A DNA stretch of 64,000 bases from Heracleum sosnowskyi (lineage: Eukaryota; Streptophyta; Magnoliopsida; Apiales; Apiaceae), in NCBI GenBank assembly GCA_030848705.1, contig CM061240.1, positions 15,767,001 to 15,831,000 of the forward strand, in the 5' to 3' direction. Shown here piece after piece: positions 1-12,700 of this stretch. Numbering within the stretch: the first letter of the stretch is position 1; each line of letters opens with the position of its first letter. Under the pieces are notes generated by a model. The model saw nothing but the letters and a program-made list of their open reading frames with translations. It did no database searches and was not told the origin of the DNA. The position numbers and the translations under genes were made by a program.

Positions 1-1056
1 CTTCAATGTACCTCTACTCAAATGTGTTGATGGAGAAGAATGCAACTATATACTAAGGGAGGTCCGTGAAGGTATTTGTGGTAATCACTCGGGGGGTAGC
101 TCAATTAAAAATTATAAATCTAGCCAGAATGTTCAAATTTTACCGGAAAATTAATTTCACCGGAAAAACTCAACAACACCAACCAAGCTATTTAAAACTA
201 GATCTAGCAATTAAAGATCCTAACTTTAACACTAACAAAACCAAATCAAGCTCCAAATTAACAAACCCATTTCATCCAAGCACAAATTCAAACACAAAAA
301 TTTAAATCTACAACCTCTTTTCAACACCTAACATCAAATCTAACACTAAATCACCAAAACTCACTACAATATCACACCAACTTAACAAGAAAATGTAAAT
401 CTAAAGCTCTAATCATCAAACCCACTTTAAAATTAAATTTAAAGGGGCTCAACTCAAGAATACAATAAAAAGTAAATCTAGAGCATTAACACTACATAAC
501 ATTAAATGAAAAGGCTCCTTTATACCTCAAGTGGTAGCACAAAGGCTATTTGACCCACTTTATTGGATTTACAAAAGTTCATAGCCAAGAAATGAAGAGA
601 AGAAGATGTAGAATTAAAATAAATGATTGATTTAACATTAATATGAAAGAAAGATTACAAAATTGAAGCTTCTACAATGAAAGAGAAAACTAGATCTAGG
701 AAAATAGAAAATGAGGCTAACTAAAATTTAGACTAGGCTAAAACTAGGTATTTTCAAAGGGGAAGGAATGGGGAGTATTTATAGGGGAAAATTAGGGTTT
801 TGGGGAAGAGTTGGGTTAATCTTGGCCCTTTATCTTGAAATCTAATCAACCAACACCTTATTTTGTCTTTTTCTTCCATCCTTGATTTTCTTTTTTCACT
901 TTTGCCCTTCCTTGTCCCTTTTTCTTTTTTTTTTCTTCTTTTCTTTATTTTTCCAAATATCTACAAAATATGAAAATGCAACTAATTAATTTATTTTAAA
1001 ATACGAAAACTAACAATAAAATAGGTACAAGAGAATGCAAAAATATGCACTAATCA
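1..1056 (-). mobile_element. Truncated LTR of a Ty3/gypsy (Tat-like) retrotransposon
   Basis: Read on the minus strand, the sequence begins TGATTAGTGC at 1056, immediately after a purine tract with five G. It continues leftward through a TATAAATA box flanked by C-rich sequence and then a long AT-rich, ORF-free stretch that leaves the window at position 1. A polypurine tract abutting a TG start is what the 3' LTR of a minus-strand element looks like. The internal sequence just before it (minus strand, 1070-1090) reads GACGAGCAAAAG, a phrase commonly seen just upstream of the polypurine tract in Tat/Athila-type gypsy elements. The other LTR end and the target duplication lie outside the window, so the lineage is tentative. 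Confidence 0.5.
776..783 (-). promoter_or_regulatory. TATA box of the minus-strand gypsy-like LTR
   Basis: TATAAATA on the minus strand, in a CCCC-TATAAATA-CTCCCC setting about 270 bp inside the LTR start. This is a normal U3/R arrangement for a plant LTR promoter. Confidence 0.4.
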
Positions 1057-1330
1057 AATGCCCCCATACCTATCTTTTGCTCGTCTTCGAGTAAAACAAA
1101 AAACTATTAAAAACTATCTAACACTAATACCACTTCCGTAGGTGATCACGGTTGAATTTGGCATATACAACAAGCCCTTTAAACCCCTAGGCAGCCCTAG
1201 TGGACGAGTGAGGTCTCGTGAGGGCCTATAGTGAATGTACCCACAAAATCCATCTAGCTCATATAAAAGATTGCACGGCAATGCAACGCCACACATACAT
1301 GTTCTCTCATGTTACATCAACTTAATATAT
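1057..1330 (-). other. Non-coding 3' internal segment and polypurine tract of the gypsy-like element
   Basis: On the minus strand this runs into the purine tract (about 1057-1070, GGTATGGGGGCATT) that precedes the LTR. It has no convincing reading frame; the 60-codon frame at 1114-1296 has no recognisable domain. The segment probably represents the untranslated 3' end of the internal region, cut at about 1330 by the neighbouring TIR element. Confidence 0.35.
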
Positions 1331-1331
1331 A

Positions 1332-1742
1332 TATGGTCAGGTTCCACATAGAACCACTTTAATATTAGAACTTAAGAACTATTAATATATTATGCTGCAG
1401 TATGCTATACCTTTTTATTGTATTTAATTATTAATAATTATTTTTTGGCATATATATTTTGTTGAAACATATTATAATGATGAAATACAAGTTGATTTAC
1501 GTGGAAAATAATTTAATTTTTAAAAATGTTATGCATTTTAGAAAAAATATTATTGTGTACTCCATAAGTACATCGTACTCTATAATTGTATCTATAATTG
1601 TATAATGTACTACAGCAAAACTAAGATAACGTATATTGCAGCAGAACGAATAAATCTCAACTGTTGATTATGCAAAATCTACGACATAAGTTAGTCCTAA
1701 GTTCTAATTTAATATAAGGTTCTAATTTGAACCTTGCCATAT
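1332..1742. mobile_element. Small TIR element, about 410 bp, non-autonomous
   Basis: The two ends are imperfect inverted repeats of roughly 50 bp. The left end starts TGGTCAGGTTC and continues with TAGAACC and AGAACTTAAGAACT. The right end, read in reverse complement, starts TGGCAAGGTTC and continues with TAGAACC and AGAACTTAGGACT. Both ends sit in (AT)n, so the target duplication cannot be defined. There is no coding capacity. The superfamily is not assigned. Confidence 0.5.
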
Positions 1743-1778
1743 ATATATATATATAATTTCTTTTCTTCTAAGTAGTGA

Positions 1779-1982
1779 TTATTGTCCAGTCTTTTCGTCG
1801 CTTCCACTAGAACCCTTACCACCACCAAAACGCCACTTCAGGTACGCCACCACAACACCAACGCCGATAGTGCCGGCAATCAACCGCAACATCAGTTTTG
1901 CTCCGTCGGCTTCAAGCATCACGCCCACGGCAACTCCACCGCTCTCACTTTCTTTCACGACAATCTTCAGAGTGATGGCCAT
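1779..1982 (-). CDS. Possible small membrane protein, 67 aa, unrecognised
   Basis: An ATG-initiated frame of 67 codons on the minus strand. Residues about 30-50 are hydrophobic and glycine/valine-rich and could form one transmembrane helix, followed by a basic, glycine/serine-rich tail (WRFGGGKGSSGSDEKTG). The N-terminal half is mixed charged. The frame is clearly more GC-rich than its surroundings, and two TATAAATA boxes lie 83-105 bp upstream of the ATG, as in a real plant gene. I do not recognise the family. It may be a genuine orphan or lineage-specific gene, or the 3' exon of a larger one. A plus-strand frame over the same bases (1782-2009) lacks this promoter context and is taken as a shadow. 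Confidence 0.4.
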   Translation of the reverse strand: MAITLKIVVKESESGGVAVGVMLEADGAKLMLRLIAGTIGVGVVVAYLKWRFGGGKGSSGSDEKTGQ

Positions 1983-2064
1983 CTTACTAGTAAATTGTAT
2001 GTATATTGAACAGAGTATGTATAATAGAGAAGGTGGCTTGTGAAATCTATGATCAGGGGTCCTA

Positions 2065-2087
2065 TATTTATAGTGTGCATATTTATA
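2065..2087 (-). promoter_or_regulatory. Duplicated TATA box upstream of the 67-aa ORF
   Basis: Two TATAAATA boxes on the minus strand (2065-2072 and 2080-2087) lie in a 15-bp direct duplication (GTGTGCA-type spacer). They are 83-105 bp upstream of the ATG at 1982. Confidence 0.4.
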
Positions 2088-4235
2088 GTGTGCATTGTGG
2101 TGTTTTAGGGTACAGGTGTCCTACTGTGAATGGTTCAAATTGAATCACGGGAATCCAACTCAGGCTCTCGTTTTTAATGTCTAGGATGGTTTCTTATTAT
2201 AACTAATCCGACGATGTGCTACAACTTGTTGCCTTGGGCTTGGGTTAATCATTTTTTGGGCTTAACATGTAATAACCCCAAATTTTGGGCTTAGTTAAAA
2301 TTTTTGATGAATAGTAAATGTTGATGAATAGTGAATTTGCTGATGAAAAATATTTTCAGACCACAGTATATGGAAGACATGGAATGAATGTTTTGAAGTT
2401 ATATTAGTGATGTATAAGGAGAATAAGTGAATGTAAACGCGATCAGAATCGGGAGATTCCAACTTTAAATTTTGATCACTATTCATCAGACAATCAAGGA
2501 TGCATTGATTTGATCGTTTTGAGAAAGTATGTCGAATGAGAAATATATGATCATATATTAAACCAAGGTAATGGAAAGATCAAGGAAGTATCTCCTAACA
2601 TTGGTACAGAGAAACGTTTTTAAAATCACTTGAACCTATCGCGAAACAGAAGTGTAACGAATTATGGATTAAACCATAACCGAAGGGGAAGTATCATATA
2701 AGATCATCAAGTGCATCATATAAGAGGATTGATGATACAAGAAATGACATAAGCATGACACAAAAGATGGCATAAGCATGACATAGGGGGTGACAAGGTG
2801 ATGAATCACCACCTTGTCACCATTTTTGCCCAAAACCACCCATTGATTGACATGTGGCAAGGGGTGACAAAACTCAACCAAAACCACACAAAATGGATGC
2901 ATGTAATTAGGAATTATTGGACAAAAAGAGAAAAGAAAAGAAAAATCAAGAAGGAAGAACAAGAAGAGCAAGAAACATTCGGCCCAAATAGTTCTTCATG
3001 TCCTTAAGATTTTTGCTACCACTTCCACTTCTCAAAAAATTGCAAGAATGGATTCTAAAGCTTCCATATTTCCAAATTAAGGTAATCTCTTAATCCTAGC
3101 TCCATCCATGTATGTTTACATGTTCAATTCTTGATCAAAAGATGAGCATGAATAGTGAAATGAATAGTAACTTTTAGTGTTCTTGATTTGTTCTTGAAGT
3201 TTAGGGCTTGTTAAGGATGTTTAAGGATCAAGCAAGGATATATAAGCTCTTGATAGTCTTTACCAAGCATCAAGGAAGGTATAAACATCTCACACCCTTG
3301 GTTATACTTTGATTATTATGTTAAGTTTGATGATAGTTTAAGATAGTATGAAGTAAAGGTTGAATCCTTGGTTATGGTGATTGTTTAGTGATCATCTTGA
3401 TGGTTGAACTAGTAGATGTTTGTATGGATTTATTGGTTAAATATCATGGGTTAGTTTAGATGATGAATGAGAAGTTTTGATGGTTTGGTTGTGTTAATGG
3501 ATTGATTGGAGTGTTTTAAACACGGGATTCACGATTAAGCGTCGTTACCATGTCGGATTTTCCTTAGAAAGATTTGACAGAGACCACGGTTACCTTCTAG
3601 ACATAACAATGAGGTTTTCTGACCATGATCATGTAGGCTCTGTTTTGTAGTTTATTTTGGTGAAAGAATCTTATCGTTTCGATTTACGGTTTAGGAGAAA
3701 CACTCGTTTTAGTGAAAGCGGTTTCGAGTAACTAAGTAGTTCACTGTATGAACTTTGAGCTTATGATCAAGCCCCTTAAAAATGGAATTGGGTCATGATA
3801 TTAAAATGGATACTAGCATGGATAGTTAGGAAAGGAACCTAGGAGGTTTCGTGTTAAATTGATGATTTTTCGATTTTATAAAAATGCGGGAACAAAAGTT
3901 GCGTGAGTGAAATACCCTTAAGGGGATGGTTAAAAACAATGAGTTAGCAATGGTAAAGTACTTGGGTTTTGAGAATAGATTTCCACCCAAACATTTGACT
4001 TAAGAGTTTACGGAATGTCATGAGGTTATAAGTGACCAAGAGCGAGGCATTTGATGTTCGTTAATAGAACGTTAGTGCTTAAGTTAAATGCACTTTAAAT
4101 GATTAAGCCAGGGGACTGATCGAGTATTTCCTTGTTTATAGATTTCCCGGCAAGTTCTCGAACCCATAACAACCAAGGACCAGAGGCAAGTTTTCTCATT
4201 CCATGCTATGTTTTCCATTACTTATACTGATGATG

Positions 4236-4625
4236 CATATGATATGATATCATGCATGCTTTCAAACCTTACATCGTATATAGATGTAATGGTATTAAAA
4301 ATGTTGAGATGTAGTATATGCATATGATTTGATATCATGCATGCTTTCAAACCTTACATCGTATATAGATGTAATGGTATTAAAAATGTTGAGATGTAGT
4401 ATATGCATATGATATGATATCATGCATGCTTTCAAACCTTACATCGTATATAGATGTAATGGTATTAAAAATGTTGAGATGTAGTATATGCATATGATAT
4501 TATATCATGCATGCTTTCAAACCTTACATCGTATATAGATGTGATGGTATTAAAAATGTTGAGATGTAGTATATGCATATGATAGATGCATGTCAGTTTT
4601 CAAACCCTACATCATATAAGTGATG
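4236..4625. repeat. 85-bp tandem repeat, about 4.5 copies, inside the solo LTR
   Basis: Units start at 4236, 4321, 4406, 4491 and 4576, exactly 85 bp apart. Each carries CATATGATATGATATCATG, then TTTCAAACCTTACATCG and GTTGAGATGTAGTATATG. The first four units differ by only a few bases; the fifth is partial and diverged. Each unit is rich in short palindromes such as GATATC and ATGCAT. Confidence 0.9.
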
Positions 4626-6115
4626 TTGTTGTGATATATTTTGCTTTAATGTTGTGATAATAATTATAAATTGATTGCGCTTTGATAGAAAGCTTTATAA
4701 GATATAAGGGTTTATATGCTATATAAATATTAGATATAAACCGAGGTGTTATAGAGGCTCTAAGGGTAGAGCGCTCGTACGAGGATTTTAAAACTTAGAC
4801 CGGGAGTCAAAGTAGTATTTTGGTCTTGATTATACTGTCAGAAGCTGGAGGGTTCCAGGGACAGTTATATTTTAAAATGTTGATTAAATATTCCAATATA
4901 TATATTATTGGATATTTAATGTGAGATTTTTAAATAATATTATTAAAAATATTATTTTGAATATTTATTTAATTAAGTGAATATTATTTTGAATATTCAC
5001 TTAAGTGGAATCTTATTGAATGATAATTCAATATTTATTATTTGGATATTTATTTAATTAAGTGAATATTAACTTAAATATTAACTTAAGTGGAATTACA
5101 TTGAATCATAATTCAATATTTATTATTTGAATATTTATTAAATATTCCCCAAAAATGATTTAAAAATCGTAGAACCTTGTTATATTATTATTTAATGTTC
5201 TAGTATTTACGCAAATATTTTCTGATCCCAAAAGGATTTATGAGAGTATAATAGGGGTTCCCAACTACTTTAATTATTTATCTCGAATGATGATTTTGAT
5301 TTGAACTTATCAAAAATTGGGAATCCATCTCAGGAAGTGAACATATGAGTTCACTTGCCTCTTCCATTAAAAGTGAGTATGTTTTCGGGTTCTGATTTAT
5401 CAGAACTAAAGGTATTTTACAAAACTCCCGGGTCGTAATTTCAAAATGCGTGGTAATCATTCGTAGTTTCGTTGACTGATGTCAACCCACACTGTGACTT
5501 ACTCCCTTCAAATACTCTGGAGTAAGGAATCTGAACTGTTGCAAAGTTTTGACAAGTATTTGTACTTGGGGAATCAGGGTTAAAATCCGATTCCCGTTTC
5601 ATTGATTTTTATCCGGGACCGGGAGGAAACGTGAAGGAGGCTGTTGGACAGTACCTCTGATTATAGCGTAAGAGGCTGTAGGACAGTCCAGCGGATACAA
5701 AGCCCGTATGCGGCTGGGGTGATAATCGTGTTAAGATGTCGTCCATCTACTAGTAGAAAAGTGTGAGTACGATACAATGACTGATCATCGTGTATTGTGG
5801 CGTGCTCCGGAAAAAGGTCTCTTCCCTCCAATTGGAGTTGTGCTGCACATTGTAACGAAGGCCTAGGTGCTGAGTTACTGATAATGTGGCTGTGATGAGT
5901 ACTGATGTTCCTCATACAGTAGTTGTATTATATGGCATGTTTTGGCGAAAAGAATGTTTAAACATATCGTTCTGTATATGAACGGAGTTTCAAAGGTTTT
6001 CAATTATGATATCATCTTACATATATGATTATGATGCTATATCTTATTGTCGAGCTATAGTGCTCATTCTTGCTTCTTTTATATAACACAATACAACAGA
6101 TTCAAAAAGGTGTTC

Positions 6116-7218
6116 TGTAAAGCATAATGTAACATAAGATGTAAAAGAGATAACTACAACTCAACAAAGGACAAGACAAACAATAGTATTAACAGAAGCA
6201 CGGGAATCCAGAATCAAAGAAGAAAAGGTAAACTCAAAAAAATCAAAATATGGTATGTATTCTTGAAGTCCGTAAACAGGTCACGGAAAGAAGTTCATGA
6301 AAATGTTCAAGCCTCAGTGACAGCAAAAGAAACAAGACTTTCAAGATGACAGAAGTATGTGAATGATTTAGGGTTAAGTACCACAGGATTCCAGTGATTA
6401 ATTTGAAGCAACCAGGACGACAAAGGACTTATCAACATCATTGAATTGAAGACATAGAAGAATTGATCAAGTGCTATTCATCTGTGAACCAGACCAGTTG
6501 CACTAGTTGACGGCACTTAAAAAGAACAGGTTGTTTTATCGTCTCAGAAGAAATTGATACATTCTAAAACTGAAACACCCTGGAGTACAGAAGCTTTTCT
6601 AAAAGGTCAAGGACAAGAAAAGATTTCGATGGTTTTTCTATTTAGAAAACCATCGAATGAAAGATAAAGGAAACTAAAATAAGTTAATGTTTCATTCGAT
6701 AGTTTTTAATAAAAACCATCGAATGGAATATTAACTTTATTCATTCGATAGTTTTCAATTTGGAGAAGCAGGCGGTGAAGTGACTTTGTTGTCAGGTTGA
6801 TGAAGATCCAAAGGCCAAGAATATTTGAATGTTTAAGGTTCGATGGTTTTTCAAAAACAGCCTACAATTAATACAGAGTGAAGATAGTGTCTTCTTCAGT
6901 TAAGGTAGAACGCAGAGACATTACTAAGAGAGAAGCTTGAGCCGGAGAAAATTATCATAGAAATTAATAGTGCTTAGAATTCTATCAGTGTATTGAATTT
7001 GTGTAACCTTAAACTCATTGAAGCTAATCTACGGATTAGAAATTGTAGCACCCCTCGAGGTTTATATTTATAAAAAGATATATTCTCCGACTCTTGGTTT
7101 GATTTGGTGTGTTTGATTTCGTTATAGAACTGAATGATTAATCCGCGAACGAAATTGAATTATTTGTAGGTATCGTATTCAACCCCCCCCCCCCTTCTAC
7201 GATACTTTGGACCTAACA
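6116..7218 (+). repeat. 5' LTR of element A (1103 bp)
   Basis: Starts TGTAAAGC and ends CTTTGGACCTAACA, matching 18418-19138 apart from a block of about 377 bp (6584-6960) present only here. Near the 3' end there is a C-homopolymer before TTCTACGATAC, as in the other two Sireviruses of the window. Target duplication TGTTC precedes it. Confidence 0.95.
6625..6853. promoter_or_regulatory. Cluster of CGATRGTTTTT motifs in the 5' LTR of A
   Basis: At least six copies of CGATGGTTTTT/CGATAGTTTTT or its complement AAAAACCATCGAA, arranged partly as inverted pairs able to form hairpins (about 6627-6656, 6698-6722). The same motif family fills the pol-env spacer of A (13521-13940). The cluster lies entirely in the block missing from the 3' LTR. 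Function unknown; a cis-regulatory array is inferred. Confidence 0.5.
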
Positions 7219-7378
7219 ATTGGTATCAGAGCTACTTGATTGACGTACAAATCAGATCCGGTGAATGAGACCAAAATCAAACGTAGCGTGAAAATTCGAA
7301 GCAAAATTTTTAACTTTCAAAAATTTTCATTTAATTGGAATTTCTTGAATTTTAAACAATTTGAAATTTTCAGAAACA
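7219..7378 (+). other. PBS and untranslated leader of element A
   Basis: Two bases after the LTR lies TGGTATCAGAGC (7221-7232), complementary to the 3' end of plant initiator methionyl-tRNA, the usual copia primer. About 145 bp of AT-rich leader follow before the gag ATG at 7379. Confidence 0.9.
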
Positions 7379-9771
7379 ATGAGTGCTCCAAAGACAACCG
7401 CTGGTATTAAAGTTCCCCCGTTTACTAGAGATGATTTCGGTTTGTGGAAGATGAAAATGCTGTTATTTATCAAGGCATCTAATCTGTTGTATATTGGCAT
7501 ATTAGAGAACGGACCGTTTGTACCAATGAAACCAGGTAGTGAATCTACAGCTCCTGATGGTAGCAGGATTCCTTAAGGCACCCAACCTAAGGATATCACT
7601 GAGTATACAGATTCTGACAAAGAACTGATTCGATTGGACACAGGTTTGATGTTGATATTGGCAGACTCCGCAGACAAGGAAATGAGCTATCAGTTGATGA
7701 ACTGTACAAGCGGGAAACATATGTGGGATACCATTAACTTGATAATGGAAGGAACTGAAGACATGCAGGAAAATAGATGGGACATCCTGACTTCTCAGTA
7801 CGAAGCATTTAGGTCTCTTCCAGGAGAAAGTATAACTCAGGTCTTTGAGAAATATACTAAGCTTCTAAATGAATTTGCAATGAAAGGGAAGACCTATCCA
7901 TTGAGAGAAACCAACAGGAAGTTCATGATGACGCTGCCCCATCATGTAGAACACAAGTCCTCATCCATAAGGGAAAGAATTGACTTCACAAAGATGTCAT
8001 TAGAGATGATCTATGGCAAGTTGAAGACTTATGAGATGGAGCAAGAACAACGAGTGATAATCTACGGACCAGGGACAGTGGATAACAAGCACAATGCACT
8101 TGTGAGATCAGCAACACTTGTAGTGGATGAACCAACAACTTCTGATATTCAGTTTCAAACCCCTAGAGCTGGAAATGAGGTGATCATAGAAGCTGAGATG
8201 GATTCTGTGAATCTGGGTGTTGATGAAAGTGATTACTACACCCTAGAAGAGCTTGAGCAAATGGAAGACAAAACCATGGCGTACTTAGCTGCAAAGTTTA
8301 GTCATATTCGTTTCAAGAGAAACCCTAAGTACAAGTTCAAGGGCTCAACCAACAGATTCCAGAAGAGCAAGTATGCACCTAGTACAGGCTTTAAGGGAGG
8401 CTACAAGACTAGCATGATTGATAGAAGCAAATCAAGATGCTACAATTGCAGTGAGTTAGGGCATTTCGCCACTGAATGCCGGAAGCCTCGTCAAGCAAGA
8501 GACAAGAAAGAGGTCTATGAAAGGAAAGACTCATATGAGGATTTGAAGAAGGAGAATGCCAAGCTGAAACAGCAACTGGAGGCATTGTCTGGAAAGCAGA
8601 AAGGGAAGGCTTATATAGCATAGGGAAAACACTGGGATGATACTGATTCAGATGAAGAGGATGAATATATAAATGTTGCCCTAATGGCTGACTCTTCAGA
8701 GGAATCACCACAATTATCTCAGGTACCTATCTTAACTACAATTGATATGTCTAACTCTGAGTACAAGAAAACTGTGCAAGATCTAAGTGTAGAATTGTTT
8801 AATGTACACACAAGCATGTTAGCATCTGAAATGAAGAATGCTAAACTAGTTCTTAAGATTAAAAAATTAGAATCTAAAAATGAAGAACTAGAGCTTGTAG
8901 CTGTCACATTAGAAGATCTTAAGCAAAAGAATGCGTACTTAGAGAACAAGGTCAAATGTAATGATGAGATAGAGACTATCCTCAGGAAGCAGATTTCAGA
9001 TTTAGATTTGAAGTTGAATGCTTTTAAGAATTCCGCCCTGATTGCTAAGGAGATCATTGATACTCAGACCCAGGGTAATAAAACTGCTATAGGACTTGAC
9101 TATTCCAAAAAGGCTGGGAAAAGGACTCTGGAATTTCCTGTGACATCTTCTGTTGTCAAGAAGATATTCCACATATTCTTAAGAATGTGGTCATTCCAGT
9201 CTTTGTCAAGCCCTTCTCAGAACCTTTTCATGAGGATGACCTTTACATAAGACAAGAATTGCTTGAGGAGGATTTATTGAAGGAAAAAGAGGTAAAGACT
9301 AAGTTGCCTAGGAAATCAGTAAAAACTGTTATACCTAAAACTGAAGTAGGTGACTTAGTTAGTAATGCTAAAAAGAACAGGAATGGGAAAAAGAAGATTG
9401 TTAATCAGGAAATTGTTCCATTTTCTCCCATTGCATCTAGGAAGTTGTGCACTATTTGTAATTATGATGGACACCTTACACATGCATGTAAAAAGGTTAA
9501 AGTAGAAACTGTTAATACTTTTGAAATGCATAACATGTCTGACATGCCTGATCTTCATGAACCCTGTGGAAAGAAAGAGTGTTTGTTATGTAAGTACAAC
9601 ATCATGCATGCTTATTTTAAGTTGATGAATGATAGTAGCAAAAGTACTGTTAATGTTAAATCCACAGATACTATGAATATCAAACAGGGTAAGACTAAAT
9701 TGAATGTTACTCCTGTCAAAGTATCTAAACCTTCAGGACCCAAACAATTTTGGGTACCAAAGTCCGCTTAA
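7379..9771 (+). pseudogene. gag: gag of element A, disrupted
   Basis: Capsid/nucleocapsid polyprotein of a Sirevirus, about 800 codons. I chose ATG 7379 because it starts the MSAPKTTAG segment that aligns with intact gag of element B. The first part (IKVPPFTRDDFGLWKMKM) is the UBN2-type gag domain. A first CCHC knuckle (CYNCSELGHFATEC) is encoded at about 8439-8480, then a coiled-coil stretch, then a second CCHC (CTICNYDGHLTHAC) at about 9448-9489 and a CX4CX2C motif. A TQT motif (IIDTQTQG, about 9055) resembles the dynein light chain LC8 site reported for Sirevirus Gag. Breaks: in-frame TAA at 7574-7576, in-frame TAG at 8621-8623, and a frameshift near 9165. Not expected to make full-length Gag. 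Confidence 0.9.
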
Positions 9772-9782
9772 TCAATCTGTGA

Positions 9783-12700
9783 TTGCAGGGTAAGGTTAAA
9801 AGCTCAAAGGTCGTGTGGATTCTGGATAGTGGCTGTTCTAGACACATGACAGGTGAAGAGTCCCTGCTTACAGAGGTGGTTAAGAAGACCGGCCCGATTG
9901 TAACCTTTGGAGATGACAGCAAAGGATTCACTACGAGATATGGTAAATTGAAAGTTGGCAATGTCATCATTGAAAACATCTCTCTTGTTGAAGGATTAAA
10001 GCACAATCTTCTAAGTATCAGTCAATTCTGTGATAAAGGCTACAATGTAGATTTCAGAAAGGACAAGTGCTTGATCACCAACAGGAAGGATGAGAAGCTT
10101 ACTCTACTGGGAGTGAGAAAAGGAAATTTGTTTATAGCTGACTTAAGTTCTACCAGTGAAGGAGAAGTTACATGTTTCTATGGAAAGGCATCTTCAGAAC
10201 AAAGTTGGCTATGGCACAAGAAGCTCTCACATCTGAACTTCAAAACTATGAACTCTTTGGTAAAGAGAGAGTTAGTGAGAGGGTTGCCCCTGATGGAATT
10301 CAATCAGGAGGGACTATGTGAAGCATGTGAAAAAGGGAAGTCGAAGAAAGCATCACATAGAAGCAAAGGAATGACAAACATTGTTGAACCATTACAGCTG
10401 ATTCATATGGATTTATTTGGTCCAGTCAATGTTATGTCACTTTCAAGAAAAAGATATGCATTGGTGATGGTAGATGACTACTCCAAGTACACGTGGGTGT
10501 TGTTCATACAATCAAAGGATGAAGCAACACAACTAATCATTGATCACATCAAGAAGATAGAAGTGGAAGCTAAGCTACCTGTGCGGACAATCAGATCAGA
10601 CAATGGAACTGAATTCAAGAATGCAGTTTTTAATGATTTCTGCTCAGAGAAAGAAATATCAAGACAATATTCAGCACCAAGAACTCCTCAACAGAATGGA
10701 GTAGTGGAAAGGAAGAACAGGACCTTGGTTGAAGCAGCAAGGACCATGTTGAATGAATCAAAACTTCCCACTTACTTTTGGGCTGAAGCAGTGAATACAG
10801 ATTGCTACACTCAGAATCGTACCCTGATCAACAAAGATCATGAAAAGACTCTGTATGAGTTAATGGCCAACAAGAAACCAACACTGAAGTATTTTCATGT
10901 GTTTGGTGCAAAGTGCTTTGTACTTAAAGATGGAGAACATCTTGGCAAGTTTGATGCCAAAGCAGATGAAGGCATTTTTCTGGGCTATTCTCTGGAATCT
11001 AAGGCTTACATGGTATATGTGATTGAAGATAAGAAGGTGTTGGAAAGCTTTAATGTAACATTTGACGACACCAAAAGACCAGGCCTACAAACTGGAGAGA
11101 ACTCTGAATCCTTGGTATTTGAAAATCTATCAGGAGATCTCTCTGACAATGAAGAAGAACATGAGGTTGTTACAGTTATTAATAATAATGATAATGATTC
11201 TGGACCAAGTGGTGATTGTGGTGGACATACTCAAACTACTACTGGATCCACTAGTCAATCAACGGGGTCAACAGATCATACCGTCAACAACTCAGGGGGA
11301 GCAGGAGAAGGATCAACTAGTCACACTCCACAACATCTAGAACATAGAGAATCATCAAGATCGCATTTGCCAAGACAAAGGGTATGGAATAGAGATCATC
11401 CCTTTCACTTGATCATTGGTGATCCGGACAGAGGAGTGAGAACTAGGAGAACATCACAAAATGAATGTCAATATTCTGGGTTTCTTTCAGAAACAGAACC
11501 TAAGAAAGTTGAAGATGCTCTAGATGATCCAGATTGGGTGATTGCTATGCAAGAGGAACTCAATCAATTTGAAAATCAGAAAGTTTGGAAGCTGGTACCC
11601 AGGCCTAAAGGGAAATATGTTATTGGAACAAGATGGGTATTCAGAAATAAGTTGGACGAAGATGACATTGTAACGAGAAACAAAGCCAGACTGGTTGCTA
11701 AAGGTTACTCTCAAGAAGAGGGTATAGATTATGATGAAACTTATGCACCAGTAGCAAGACTTGAGGCCATCAGAATGTTTCTGGCATTCGCAGCACATTC
11801 CAATCACAAGGTATATCAGATGGATGTGAAGAGTGCTTTTCTGAACGGGGAGTTAGAAGAAGAAGTGTATGTGGAACAACCTCCAGGTTTTGAGGATTCA
11901 AAACTGGCAGACTTTGTGTACTTTCTATTCAAAGCTCTCTATGGACTCAAACAAGCTCCAAGGACATGGTATGACACTCTCTCTGAATTCTTACTTGAAA
12001 ATGATTTTACAAGAGGTGTTGTAGACAAGACTCTCTTTTACAAAAAGCACAAAAATGATTTAATATTGGTGCAAGTATATGTTGATGACATAATATTTGG
12101 TTCTACTAATGATGATCTATGCAAGAGATTTGCTAAGTTAATGCAGAGTCGTTATGAAATGAGCATGATGGGTGAATTGTCATTCTTTCTTGGACTGCAA
12201 GTATACCAAAGACAAGATGGTATATTCATTTGTCAGTCCAAGTACATCAAAGATCTTCTTAAGAAGTATCAAATGGAAGACTCATCTACAACAAAGACTC
12301 ATATGCCAACTGCCACTAAGCTTGATAAGGATGAAACTGGTAAGAAGGTTGACATCACAGGCTACAGAGGTATGATAGGCTCATTACTTTATCTCACTGC
12401 AAGTAGACCAGATATAATGTTTGCAACATGCTTGTGTGCTAGGTTTCAATCTGATCCTAAAGAATCTCATCTAATAGTTGTTAAGCGGATATTTAGATAT
12501 CTTAAGGGGACCCCAAATCTTGGAATTTGGTACCCTAAAGATACAGGATTTGATCTTATTGGATACACAGACTCTGATTTTGCAGGTTGTAAGATTGATC
12601 GGAAAAGTACTTCAGGAAGCTGTCAGTTTCTTGGAAGAAGGTTAGTTTCCTGGTATAGCAAGAAGCAGCATTCAGTATCCACATCAACAGCTGAGGCTGA

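Noticed and set aside
66..305. 79-codon plus-strand ORF at the window start
   Set aside because: Low-complexity AT/Asn-rich translation inside a minus-strand LTR.
5661..5915. 84-codon minus-strand ORF
   Set aside because: Lies within the non-coding gypsy LTR; no domain, and the region has only short local duplications.
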